From positions 385,001 to 397,500 of the forward strand of contig JACVTC010000050.1 in assembly GCA_016946835.1 (NCBI GenBank): a stretch of DNA of 12,500 bases. The letters are read 5' to 3'. The stretch comes from Neocallimastix lanati (nom. inval.) (Eukaryota > Neocallimastigomycota > Neocallimastigomycetes > Neocallimastigales > Neocallimastigaceae). Both the position numbers and the translations under genes were made by a program. The notes below the pieces were generated by a model. It worked only from the letters and a program-made list of their open reading frames with translations. It searched no databases and had not been told where the DNA came from. Positions 1-9,776 of the stretch are shown here, piece after piece (positions within the stretch are counted from its first letter, which is position 1; every line of letters begins with the position of its first letter).

Positions 1-826
1 TATTTTATTTTATTTTATTTTATTTTATTTTATTTTATTTAATTTTATTTAATTTTATTTTATTCAATCTGTACTTAATATTCATATTTTACTATTTGTT
101 TTATTTTATTTTATTTTATTTTATTTTATTTTATTTTATTTTATTTTATTTTATTTTATTATTATTTTATTTTATTTTATTTTATTTAATTTTATTTAAT
201 TTTATTTTATTCAATCTGTACTTAATATTCATATTTTACTATTTGTTTTATTTTATTTTATTTTATTTTATTTTATTTTATTTTATTTTATTTTATTTTA
301 TTTTATTTTATTTTATTTTATTTTATTTTATTTTATTTTATTTTATTTTATTTTATTTTATTTTATTTTATTTTATTTTATTTTATTTTATTTTATTTTA
401 TTTTATTTTATTTTATTTTATTTTATTTTATTTTATTTTATTTTATTTTATTTTATTTTATTTTATTTTATTTTATTTTATTTTATTTTATTTTATTTTA
501 TTTTATTTTATTTTATTTTATTTTATTTTATTTTATTTTATTCAATCTGTAGTTTATATTTATATTTCAACTATTTATTTTATTTTATTTTATTTTATTT
601 TATTCAATCTGTAGTTTATATTTATATTTCAACTATTTATTTTATTTTATTTTATTTTATTTTATTTTATTTTATTTTATTTTATTTTATTTTATTTTAT
701 TTTATTCAATCTGTAGTTTATATTTATATTTCAACTATTTATTTTATTTTATTTTATTTTATTTTATTTTATTTTATTTTATTTTATTTTATTTTATTTT
801 ATTTAATCAGTACTTTATATTGTTAT
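1..826. repeat. TTTTA pentanucleotide array with interspersed ~37-bp units
   Basis: Near-perfect TTTTA tandem repeat, longest between about 244 and 542. It is interrupted by recurrent non-repeat units beginning TTCAATCTGTA and ending ACTATTT. Two units, including flanking AATTTTATTT steps, are identical over 58 bp (41-98 and 188-245, spacing 147 bp). Three more of a different subtype (TTCAATCTGTAGTTTATATT...) start at 541, 603 and 705, and a diverged one (TTAATCAGTACTTTATATTG...) starts at 803. TTTTA has no stop codon in any forward frame, so long open frames of repeating FYFIL arise by chance. The array is minisatellite or satellite-like, and it runs off the left edge of the window. Confidence 0.95.
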
Positions 827-968
827 TTCTACTATTTAAGGAATAATCCTACTGTAAGAGATTGGAAAATGATAATAAATGTTTTATTATACTTAAATTC
901 TACTATTTAAGGAATAATCCTACTGTAAGAGATTGGAATATGATAATAAATGTTTTATTATACTTAAA
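827..968. repeat. 71-bp direct tandem duplication at satellite/retrotransposon junction
   Basis: Two head-to-tail copies (827-897 and 898-968), each starting TTCTACTATTTAAGGAATAA, differing by a single A/T at 868 versus 939. The first ~13 bases of each copy (TTCTACTATTTA) match the end of the interspersed satellite unit, while the rest encodes the start of the copia RNase H region (NNPTVRDW...). As 71 is not a multiple of three, only the second copy is in frame with the downstream RNase H. The duplication therefore arose after the satellite and the copia fragment became joined. Confidence 0.9.
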
Positions 969-1476
969 TAAAACAAAAAATTACTTTCTAAAATTTAATA
1001 ATAAAGAAGACATAGTTGCATACTCAGATGCTAGCTTTGGACCAAAGAATAATGATTATGGGGCGAAATCAACTACCGGTTATATAATATATATTGGATG
1101 CGCCCCAATCTGTTGGAAATCAAAAAAACAGAAATTCACTACAAGAAGTACAACTGAAGCTGAATTTAATGCAACTGCCGATTTGATTGAAAAAATCATT
1201 TGGCTAAATAACTTAAATAAAGAAATTGAAGGAAAAGTTTTATTATTCCAAATATATTGTGATAACCTTAGTAATATTAAAATATTAACTAATGAAAAAA
1301 GAACAAACTCATCAAGACATTTTGATATAGATTATTCATTTGTCATGGATTATATAAAAGAAGATTTCATTAATATTTCACACATTAATTCTAATAATAT
1401 GCTTGCTGATATCTTAACAAAAAAAATCAACAAGGAATATTTTAATTATTTAATTGACAACACTTTCTATTACTAA
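899..1476 (+). pseudogene. Ty1/copia Pol C-terminal fragment: RNase H domain
   Basis: Open frame to TAA at 1474-1476. Motifs follow the copia RNase H order: NNPTVRDW, YSDASFG (first catalytic Asp, codon 1027-1029), KSTTGYI, CWKSKKQKFTTRSTTEAEF (catalytic Glu), IYCDNLSNI (second Asp), RHFDIDYSFVMDYI and LADILTK (final Asp). All four acidic residues seem intact and there is no internal frameshift, so decay is recent or mild. In a whole element this domain degrades the RNA of RNA:DNA hybrids during reverse transcription. Here it has lost its start and all upstream Pol domains; the nominal upstream start at 862 is a TTG inside the first duplicated copy and is not a real initiation site. Domain identity is confident; function is not expected. 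Confidence 0.9.
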
Positions 1477-1516
1477 TTTTAGTTTTTTGTTATTTTGCTT
1501 AAAGTAATTTCACTTT

Positions 1517-1526
1517 GAAGGGGGAG
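1517..1526 (+). other. Polypurine tract of the copia element
   Basis: GAAGGGGGAG is the most G-rich stretch in the window. It lies 40 bp after the RNase H stop codon and directly before TGTTAGA. This is the place and composition of the plus-strand primer of Ty1/copia elements, which is left undigested by RNase H and primes plus-strand DNA synthesis. Confidence 0.8.
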
Positions 1527-1731
1527 TGTTAGATTTTCAAACTAAAATTCCTTTCATCAAAATTACAAAAATTTTTTTTGTACGAATGTATGAAATTATT
1601 ATTACATAATCTTCTTCAAATTATTATCTAATATTAATTAAATTAAATATTGATTTATATTAAATTAATTTAGTCATTTAAAGAGCCCTTCCAATAAAAG
1701 GAAGTAAACAGAAGAGTATGTTAATATAACA
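1527..1731 (+). repeat. Probable 3' LTR of the copia element
   Basis: It begins TGTTAGA immediately after the polypurine tract, as copia LTRs do. TAACA at 1727-1731 would close it with a 5-bp inverted end (TGTTA/TAACA), giving about 205 bp. An AATAAA at 1693-1698 next to GAGCCCTTCC could belong to the 3'-end formation region. An alternative close is TAACA at 1944-1948 (about 420 bp). With no 5' LTR in the window, the right edge cannot be fixed by comparison. Confidence 0.6.
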
Positions 1732-1734
1732 ATA

Positions 1735-1769
<35 letters not shown>

Positions 1770-1878
1770 TAATTAGTCATTAATACAAATATAGTATGAT
1801 TAAAAAAATATATATATATATATATAAATAAAAATAAAAATAAAATAATTTTTATTTTTTTTTAAGAGAGTAGTTTAG

Positions 1879-1922
<44 letters not shown>

Positions 1923-2118
1923 AAAATTTTTATTTTAAAAATATAACAAGAAGGTGTTACATTCATAATAAATGTTTTAATAAATAAAAAAGTAAACAAA
2001 ATAAATTTTTTGTGTAATTAAATTTATTATTTCAGATAAATAATAAATTTCTCTATTAAATAAAGTTTATATTAAAATATTTTCGTACATCATTGAGCAT
2101 TATTAGTTGGGCTTCTTA
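1732..2118. other. AT-rich intergenic DNA, no gene seen
   Basis: Holds (AT)n at about 1755-1770 and 1808-1826, a 37-base poly(A) run at 1884-1920, and unstructured AT-rich sequence. No open frame with protein-like composition was found on either strand. The part up to 1948 could still be LTR if the longer LTR end is right. Confidence 0.6.
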
Positions 2119-2263
2119 AAATTTTATTTTATTATTTTATTATTTTATTATTTTATTATTTTATTTTATTTTATTTATTATTTTATTATTTTATTATTTT
2201 ATTTTATTTAATCTGTACTTTATTTTTATATTTATATTTCTACTATTTATTTTATTTTATTTT
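2119..2263. repeat. Second TTTTA/TTATTT array with one interspersed unit
   Basis: Repeats of ATTTT/ATTATTTT enclose one copy of the interspersed unit (from about 2208: TTAATCTGTACTTTATTTTT..., ending TTTCTACTATTTA). This copy is closest to the junction unit at 803-838, sharing both the GTACTTTAT and the TTTCTACTATTTA parts. The second array on the far side of the copia fragment suggests one satellite block split by the element or duplicated around it. Confidence 0.85.
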
Positions 2264-2281
2264 ATTATTATTTTTTTAATG

Positions 2282-2377
2282 GGTTTAGCTTTTGAAATAT
2301 TCATTATTTTATTGGATAAATCTAATGTATATGTTTTTAGAATGAATATTAATATTTTAAAAAGAAAGGCATAATAA

Positions 2378-2408
<31 letters not shown>

Positions 2409-2915
2409 AGTTATTAAGTTATTAGATCATTTCACAAAAGTATATTTTATATATACTTTAATTTAGAGTAATTTCTTTATGAAAAGAATTTTAATACTAA
2501 TTTTAATATATAAAATAAAACAATAATAATAATTGTAGAAAATACAAAATCAATTATATGAAGGAAAATTTGAATTAGAATCTATAACAACAATGTGATA
2601 TTCAGATGACTTTTAATTTCTAATAAATGTAAAGAGGACGAACTTTTAATTCAATGAAAGATGACTTGAAAATGGGTTATTTATATTTTATTAATTTCCT
2701 TTTATTATGATTTATATAATTAATTTATAATATATAAAGTTTGAAATTTAATTTTATTTCTTTTATTCGTTAAAATTGTAAATTACATTAAAATAATTAT
2801 ATTGCTTGTAATATTTTAGGAATTTACAAAAAATATAGCAAAATTATATTTAAATAAATTAATAGATGAAATATTAGATATAGAAAAGGAAATTTTAAGT
2901 TCTAATATAAAATAA
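2282..2915 (+). pseudogene. Degenerate TmcB-like gene remnant (three exon-like segments)
   Basis: Segment A (2282-2371) reads FEIFIILLDKSNVYV..., like the FSYEVLLQDNNFYV part of exon 26 of the large gene downstream. Segment B (2539-2595) starts right after a TGTAG acceptor and reads KIQNQLYEGKFELESITTM. It aligns without a gap to the last exon of the window (TLQNKIYKGELGLKSTTEM from 12442), in the same phase after the AG, with 8 of 19 residues identical and many others similar; it then hits TGA at 2596. Segment C (2820-2915) follows a TTTTAG acceptor and reads EFTKNIAKLYLNKLIDEILD..., ending in TAA. Order and spacing of A and B (about 170 bp) match exons 26 and 27 (190 bp). In-frame stops and missing flanks suggest a dead paralogue, or a piece cut off by the satellite/copia region. 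Confidence 0.55.
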
Positions 2916-4000
2916 TTCAAAACAAAAGACCGTCCATATATATAAAAGTTTTTTTAACAAAAGACGTATAGTGATGATGTACCCAACTAATTCATTAAAT
3001 TATGAAATCCTTATCTCTACTAAATAGTATATATTAAATATTATTATAATAAATAAATAATATTATTTATTTTTTTTGAAAAAACAAATCTTTATAGATT
3101 TTTAATGTTTATTTATTTTATAGTTTCAGAAAAGATATAAATCAAAAATGTTTACATTTTAATTCGGGAGATTTAAAAAAAAATATCTTTTTTCAATTAA
3201 TCAAAATAAAATAATAATTTCAACATATTTTTTTAAGATAAAAAGATAAAAAAAAAAAATTTTAAAGATATGTGTTAAATTATTTATTTTATATGATAAA
3301 ATACTTTTTTTCTTTCTTACTTTTTTATTTTTTTTTAAAAAAAAAAAAAAAAACTTTTAAAAAAGAAAAAAAAATTAATAAATATAAAAAAAAATTATAT
3401 ATATATAATAGTAATAGTAATAAAAATAAAAAAAAAATAACAATAATAAAAAAACATGTTATTCATAATTTAAATATATATATATAATTATTAATTTATC
3501 ATATATAATTATATTCACTTACATACTAACTTTAAAACAATTATAATTTTTGTTTTTTCAATCTTTTTTTTTATAATAAAAAAAAAAAAAAAAGATAAAA
3601 TAAAATAAAGTGAATTTAATAATAATTTTATATTATTGTTTTTTAAATTATATATAGTTATTTTTTTTTTAACGTTAAAAAAAAAAATAAAAATAAAAAT
3701 ATAAAAAATATATAAAATAAAATAAAATAAATCAAAATAAAATAAAACTTTAGATTTTGATTGAAATGTAATATTCTTTTAAACCTTTTTTATTAAAAAA
3801 AAAAAAAAAAACTTTTATTAACCTTAATTAAAAGGTTCAATTAAAAATTACATTAAAAATTACATTAAAATAAGATATTTGCTAAATTATTGAAAATAAA
3901 GTAATAATAATAATAATAATAATAATAATCGTGATTTTAGAAAAATTTACTTAAAAAAGCTTAATATTTTTATAAACTTTATAATTTATTCCATCATCTA

Positions 4001-4052
<52 letters not shown>

Positions 4053-4208
4053 AACAAAAGAAAAACTAACAAAAGAAAAATAACACAGTTTCAATTATAA
4101 ATTTTTTTTTTTTTGTAGTTTTGATTAAATATTTATAAACTTAAAATAAAAAAAAAAATAGTAAGAAAGGGAATTAAAAAAGATAAAAAGTAATACTATA
4201 TAATAATC
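2916..4208. other. Intergenic and putative promoter/5' UTR region of the large gene
   Basis: Almost pure A/T. Items seen: poly(T)/poly(A) runs throughout; (AAT)n at about 3903-3929; two 12-bp repeats TTAAAAATTACA at 3841-3864; a small palindrome AACCTT-AATTAA-AAGGTT at 3820-3837; a 49-base poly(A) run at 4002-4050 followed by a 15-bp tandem repeat CTAACAAAAGAAAAA (4051-4080). A slightly less AT-rich patch at 3125-3175 has no convincing frame. No TATA element can be singled out in such sequence. The start codon context is AATAATCATGAAT. Confidence 0.6.
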
Positions 4209-4548
4209 ATGAATGATAATCCTCAATTATTATATGATGATCAGTCGTTCATCAGAGAGAAACAAGTTAGTAAATTAAAATTTCTATTAAAAGGATATAT
4301 ATGTAGTTTATTAAATATTTAACTATTAATAATATTTTTTTAAATAATATTTTTTTTTTATTATAATATATGTTTTTTATTTAAATTATTGAAACTTGAA
4401 AAGAATGCATTGTACACACTTATGTTTATAATATCGAATGGAACAAAACTACATTTTATTTGCCACTGCATTCTAGTTTTTTTGGAAGGTAATTTATATT
4501 AATATATTTAATAAATAAATATTGATTTAATATTACATTAACATAAAT

Positions 4549-4594
<46 letters not shown>

Positions 4595-6104
4595 CTTATA
4601 TTACAATATTCATATATATTTTTTTCTATTCATATATGATATTATTTTACCTCTTCATAATTTCTATATATTATTATATATTTTATAAATGGAATATTAT
4701 ATAAATTTATATTTTAAAGATATTCAATTAATATATTTTGTCTTTAATAATAAATCGGTAATATCTATGAATGAAAATCTGAGAAAACTGATTAGTTACT
4801 TAGCTTTAGATAATATTGAATTCAGAGATTTTAGTAAATATTAAATCATATAATAAGTTAATATAAGTATTAAAATTAATATTAATATCAATATTTCTAT
4901 TATAATACAATTTTTTATTTTTATATATATCACTATATTGATTGCATATTTATATATAATAAATATCATAAATATTTAAGGATATATTATATATGCTCTT
5001 GAAATTCTATACCTTATTGGTGCTGCTATATTAAGTAATAGAAAAAATCATAAAAATAGAAAAATATAATAATAATGAATAATACATATTTGAATTTAAA
5101 TATTGATATATGAATGTATTAAATATTCATCACTAATAAAAATAATATATAATCTAGTTGTTTATTTATTATTTATATATTCCGAAAAGTAATTACTTAT
5201 ATAATTAAAAAAAAAATAATTAATAATATATTGATTTATATTTATTGAGTCCAAATAAATACTTTATTTATACTTATAATATATACTTTAAAGATATAAA
5301 GAAAACTATGCAATAAAGGTAAATAATAATAATAAAAAAAAAAAAAAATGTTAAATACATAAATTTAAAAATTTCAATACTGTTCATTAATAATTTTTGT
5401 CTATTAATTTTATACTAATATAAATAGTATCTTAGATTCCATGCAGTTCTATTTAATTCGTAAGAATAAGAATATTTTTTTTTAAAATAGCATTCAAACA
5501 TTTTAAATTTATTTTATTTATAATATATTTAAATTATATATTTTATATTAATATATTTATGAATTACATTGATAAATATTAAAATTATAAAATTGCTTAA
5601 TTTTATATTTAAAATTATTATAGAGTATTATTTCCTATTTGTAAGTAGAATATTTAAAATTATTATAAAATATATAATAAAAATAAAATAATTAATTTAA
5701 TTTTTTTTTTTTTAAAAAAAAAAATAATTATTATTATTTAGTTACACATGCATTATTGAAAATTTTGATTCCTACCAAAAATCAAACATTTGCAGCCTTC
5801 CCAGAAATTTCATATCTTCATGGAGATTTCTTTTTGTATATATTATATATATTGTTAAAAATCATATATATAGATATATTAAAATATTCATCTTCTATTT
5901 AATAATAGTAATTAATAAAAAATAATACTTTTTTAATCTTTTTTTTTTTTTATTTATTTAATATGTATACATTATATAAAGAGTTATATTAACTTTAGTC
6001 ACTGCTCCTTTTTATCTAATTATACAATTTTTATATGTACATACATATATATTTTAAAAAATTTTATATAACAGTTTATAATCATATAATAGTGATTCTA
6101 TCCA

Positions 6105-6198
<94 letters not shown>

Positions 6199-6403
6199 TA
6201 ACATTAATATTAATAATTATATCATTATATAAAGTTACCATTTGTTTATATTAATCCAACACCATTCAAAAAAAACAATTCATTATGTCAATCATATTCA
6301 TATATTGGATTAAAATATAATGTTGCTGTATTTTTACTTGTAAGAATATAAATATATATATATAATAAATTTTATATAGTATTTTTAAATAAAGCAGTAA
6401 ACA

Positions 6404-6434
<31 letters not shown>

Positions 6435-7303
6435 TTTATAATACCTTTTTTAATATGTTATATATATTCAATATATAATAATTATATATATTTAAATAAT
6501 TTATAAAAAATAAAAAAATACATATATATTTTATAATTTTTATATAATATTATATAATAATATTATTAATATTATTATAATAATACAAAAATGAAAAAAA
6601 AAAATATATATATATATATACATATATATGATCATAATTTAATATATAAAGATTTTAATCACACAATTCTGTAGAACTTATGTTGATTATATATCAAACT
6701 ATATATTTATAGCATTATTCCTATATATACTATATGCCTCTTCAGAATTATTAAGTCGTCAACCTTATTATAATAAACATGTTAATAATTTCAGAGCAGG
6801 AATGTGGATTATGATTCTCGGAATGACTATTATTGATTTATTTGCACTTCTCTTTGGAAATGGAAAATCATTTTTCAGTATTCTTGCCATTATAATTGGA
6901 GTATGTTGTTTCTTTTTAGGAAATTTTCTAAATAGATATAGATATAAAAAACATATAAATGAAATATATATGAGATTTAAAGCTAAAAAAATGGAAGATA
7001 AAAATATCTATAATCGTGAAAATGGTATTGAAAGCTCGAGTAATAAATCATCAGAAAATGAATCATATTCATCAGAAGATGAAAATAATGAAGAAAAGCT
7101 AATTTCAGTAGATTCTTATAGTTCATCAGAAGATAATAACAATAATAAAAGTAAAAAAAATAAGAAAAAAGCAGAAGAAAGTGAAGAAAGTGAAGAAGAA
7201 TCAGGATCTGAAGAATATGATTCAGATTCTGATGTAAATAGTGTTGTTATAAGTGATAGAATTTCTGAAAGAATTACTTCATTTAGTACAATACAAGAAA
7301 CAG
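4209..7303 (+). CDS. Exons 1-9: N-terminal multi-TM module and acidic linker of the TmcB-like protein
   Basis: The protein starts MNDNPQLLYDDQSFIREKQ (residues 1-19). Hydrophobic helices lie at about residues 20-47 (NALYTLMFIISNGTKLHF...), 48-58, 86-104, 104-122 (SMQFYLILTHALLKILI), 138-161 (DFFLVILTLVTAPFYL), 186-202, 208-230, 247-265 (MWIMILGMTIIDLFALLFG) and 268-290. SELLSRQPYYNKHVNNFRAG before the last pair matches the loop that TmcB relatives carry between helices. Exon 9 (6652-7303) begins after ATATATAAAG, not after the nearer CTGTAG at 6672, because only the former keeps phase. Residues about 320-413 are a Ser/Glu/Asp-rich low-complexity linker. The exon ends at CAG|GTAAAA (7303); the lysine run that follows in frame is intronic poly(A). 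Confidence 0.75.
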
Positions 7304-7316
7304 GTAAAAAAAAAAG

Positions 7317-7352
<36 letters not shown>

Positions 7353-7603
7353 AAATCTTTAAACTTATTTATTCTTCATTATTAAACATAATAAAAATAA
7401 TAATAATAGTTAAAAAAATTATAATAATAATAATTAATAATTAATAAATTAAAAAGATATTAATAATAATAATATATATTAAATATATGAAAATAAATAA
7501 ATATATATAATATATAAAGTTCATAGTTATGTTTTAAATGAGCCTGTTATTATTTTTAAAGATATCTCTGATTTTGAATTAGCTTGTAGATTTTTATGGT
7601 ATG

Positions 7604-7634
<31 letters not shown>

Positions 7635-8561
7635 TTTTAAATAAATAAGTAAAAATAAATATATAAATTATCTATTTCTATATATATAAACTATAAATTA
7701 AAAATTAAAATTAATATATAATTAAAAATAGGAATAATGAAACAAGAGAAGCATTCCAATTAATGAGAGAATTATATAAAGAAGGGTAAATATTCATTTA
7801 TTGAATAATTATATATATATATATTATAAATTAATTATTTATATATCAATAATTTATATTAATTAAAATTAAATATTATTATTATTCTTTTTTTTTTTTT
7901 TTAACTCTAAATCTTGATATATATACAATAGTCAAAATTTGTTCTCTAAGAATCCATATGTAATAAAATTTTAATTTTTACAGTTACATAATATATATAT
8001 CATAATTATCAATAATAACAATATTAATAATAATAATATATTTAAATATTATAAAGTTAAATACCTATTATTCATATTATTTGCTTTATATAAATGAAAG
8101 AGTGTCCAAAGAAGATAAAGAATATATTTTAGATTTAAATAAAAATAATGACAATTATAATGATTACGAAGATGAAGGTGAAAGTGGAAGTGGAATTGGA
8201 AGTGAAAGTGGAAGTGGAAGTGGAAGTGAGAATGAAAGGGAACATTATAAGAAGCATGAAGAAGATGATGATGATGAAGACAATGAAGATGAAATTATGG
8301 ATGAAGATACTTTAAATCGGGATAATCCTGATTTCTTATTATCAAAAGCTCTTGCTTCAAAGTTAAACTATTTAGGAAGATACTTTGTTAGATATCTAAT
8401 TTTTGAAATAAAAGAAAAGAAAAAGGAAGAAAAAGATTATTATAAAAAGTTAATATTTTATATATCTTTTAATGTTATATATAATTAATGAAATGTTTAA
8501 CATATAAATTTAATACATATATATATATATATATTAAATATATATTAATAAAAATTTCAAT

Positions 8562-8607
<46 letters not shown>

Positions 8608-9706
8608 AATTTCATCTTTATATATATTAAATATAATATATTTTAATTTTTTTTGAAAAAAATAATAATAATAATAAAAAAAAAAAAAAAAAAAGGGAAG
8701 CTCGAGAAATATTAGAACATATGCAGCATGATGCTGTAGAAAAACATATTACTATTTTAGATTTACTTAAAAAATTTTTTACGAATATTAAATTTGCTAA
8801 TAAACATAATAGTAAATCAGAAAATTTTGATATGGATAAATACCTTGAAGCAATATTTGAATTAAAAAAAAACACCTTAAGTCTTTACCACGATATTATT
8901 ACTAAATATCCTGATGAAAAAGTAATATAAAGATTTCCTATTAATATCATAATAATAATAATTTATAATATTATAAAAGATATATATTATATTAATAATA
9001 TTATTTAAAAATAATATATCTTAATTTAATTATTATATATATTCATAAATAAAAAATTTCTAGAGTACATATCAATTATATACATTATTCATGACAGAAG
9101 TTATGGTTAGTTTTTATTATTATTATTATCATCATTATTATAAAAATAAATAAAATTTATATCTCTAATATAATAAATAATATATTATTAATTATAATAT
9201 TAATAACGATATATTTATATCTAGAATCAAACTGAAACTGATGTAATTATTTATAAATTTAATTAATAATCAATTAATAATATTTATATATAGTTAACAA
9301 TATAAATTATAGATTTAATTACAAATTTCGTACATTAATATATATATATTTATTATATTAAAATTATTATTAGAAATATATGTTAGCCGAAGGAGTAAAT
9401 ATTCACTTTTTAATTAATAAATAATAATATTATTTGAAATTTAAATTTTCCTTAGATAAAATAGTTTATTAACTGTCGCACCTTATAATATTATCTTATT
9501 AATAAAAATTACTTATATGATTAATATATATATATATATATATATATGACTACTAGGACTCATATATGGCATTAAATATGCCAGATTCTAAAAAAATGGA
9601 TGGAGCATCGAATGCAGGTGGATCTTCAGTTGGGGATTCAGAATCTAAAAAAAGAAAGATGTTGAAGTATAACAAAAATATAAGCAAAATTAAAAAAAAT
9701 TATAAT

Positions 9707-9776
<70 letters not shown>

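Larger units (their letters stand above)
830..1731 (+). mobile_element. 5'-truncated Ty1/copia LTR retrotransposon (3' end only)
   Basis: The surviving part is the end of the pol reading frame (RNase H), a short 3' untranslated stretch, a purine-rich tract and a probable 3' LTR. No gag, protease, integrase or reverse transcriptase sequence, and no 5' LTR, is present upstream; instead the TTTTA satellite abuts directly. The same satellite unit occurs on the other side (2119-2263), so the fragment sits inside or next to a larger satellite block. It cannot move autonomously. The right boundary at 1731 is a best guess from the short inverted ends TGTTA/TAACA. Confidence 0.75.

Noticed and set aside
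96-614. Open frame of 172 codons (FYFIL repeats)
   Set aside because: Pure translation of the TTTTA satellite. All forward frames of this repeat are stop-free by composition; there is no protein-like content.
862-898. Start of the RNase H frame at 862
   Set aside because: The codon is TTG and lies in the out-of-frame first copy of the 71-bp duplication; the copia homology begins only in the second copy.
1944-1948. TAACA as the LTR end
   Set aside because: Possible, but it would include a 37-base poly(A) run and two (AT)n tracts in the LTR; TAACA at 1727-1731 is simpler. Kept as an alternative only.
3272-3487. 71-codon frame upstream of the large gene
   Set aside because: Lys/Asn/Phe/Tyr-only composition from poly(A) and poly(T); no splice partners and no family resemblance.
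5294-5318. 25-nt exon starting at 5294 (YKENYAIK)
   Set aside because: With the phase-1 end of exon 4 it reads into TAA; only the 17-nt version from 5302 keeps the frame.
6673-6700. CTGTAG (6667-6672) as the exon 9 acceptor
   Set aside because: It looks stronger than ATAAAG at 6651 but would shift phase relative to exon 8 and lose ILITQFCR, which continues the TM helix in frame.
7304-7362. Polylysine C-terminus (stop at 7360-7362) as the end of the first protein
   Set aside because: It is intronic poly(A) after a donor GTAAAA; the phase-1 join to exon 10 continues a family-typical sequence, so the gene does not stop here.
7253-7444. 63-codon frame overlapping exon 9 and intron 9
   Set aside because: Out-of-frame shadow of exon 9 continuing into intronic poly(A).
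7960-7983. 24-nt mini-intron (GTAATA...ACAG) after exon 12
   Set aside because: The sequence after it reads as low-complexity Asn/Ile. The longer 97-nt intron to the AAAG at 8056 gives NPY-LNTYYSYYLLY, which fits the family and matches the other introns in size.
8627-8875. 82-codon frame on the minus strand
   Set aside because: Antisense shadow of exon 14 with a phenylalanine run from poly(A); no independent support.
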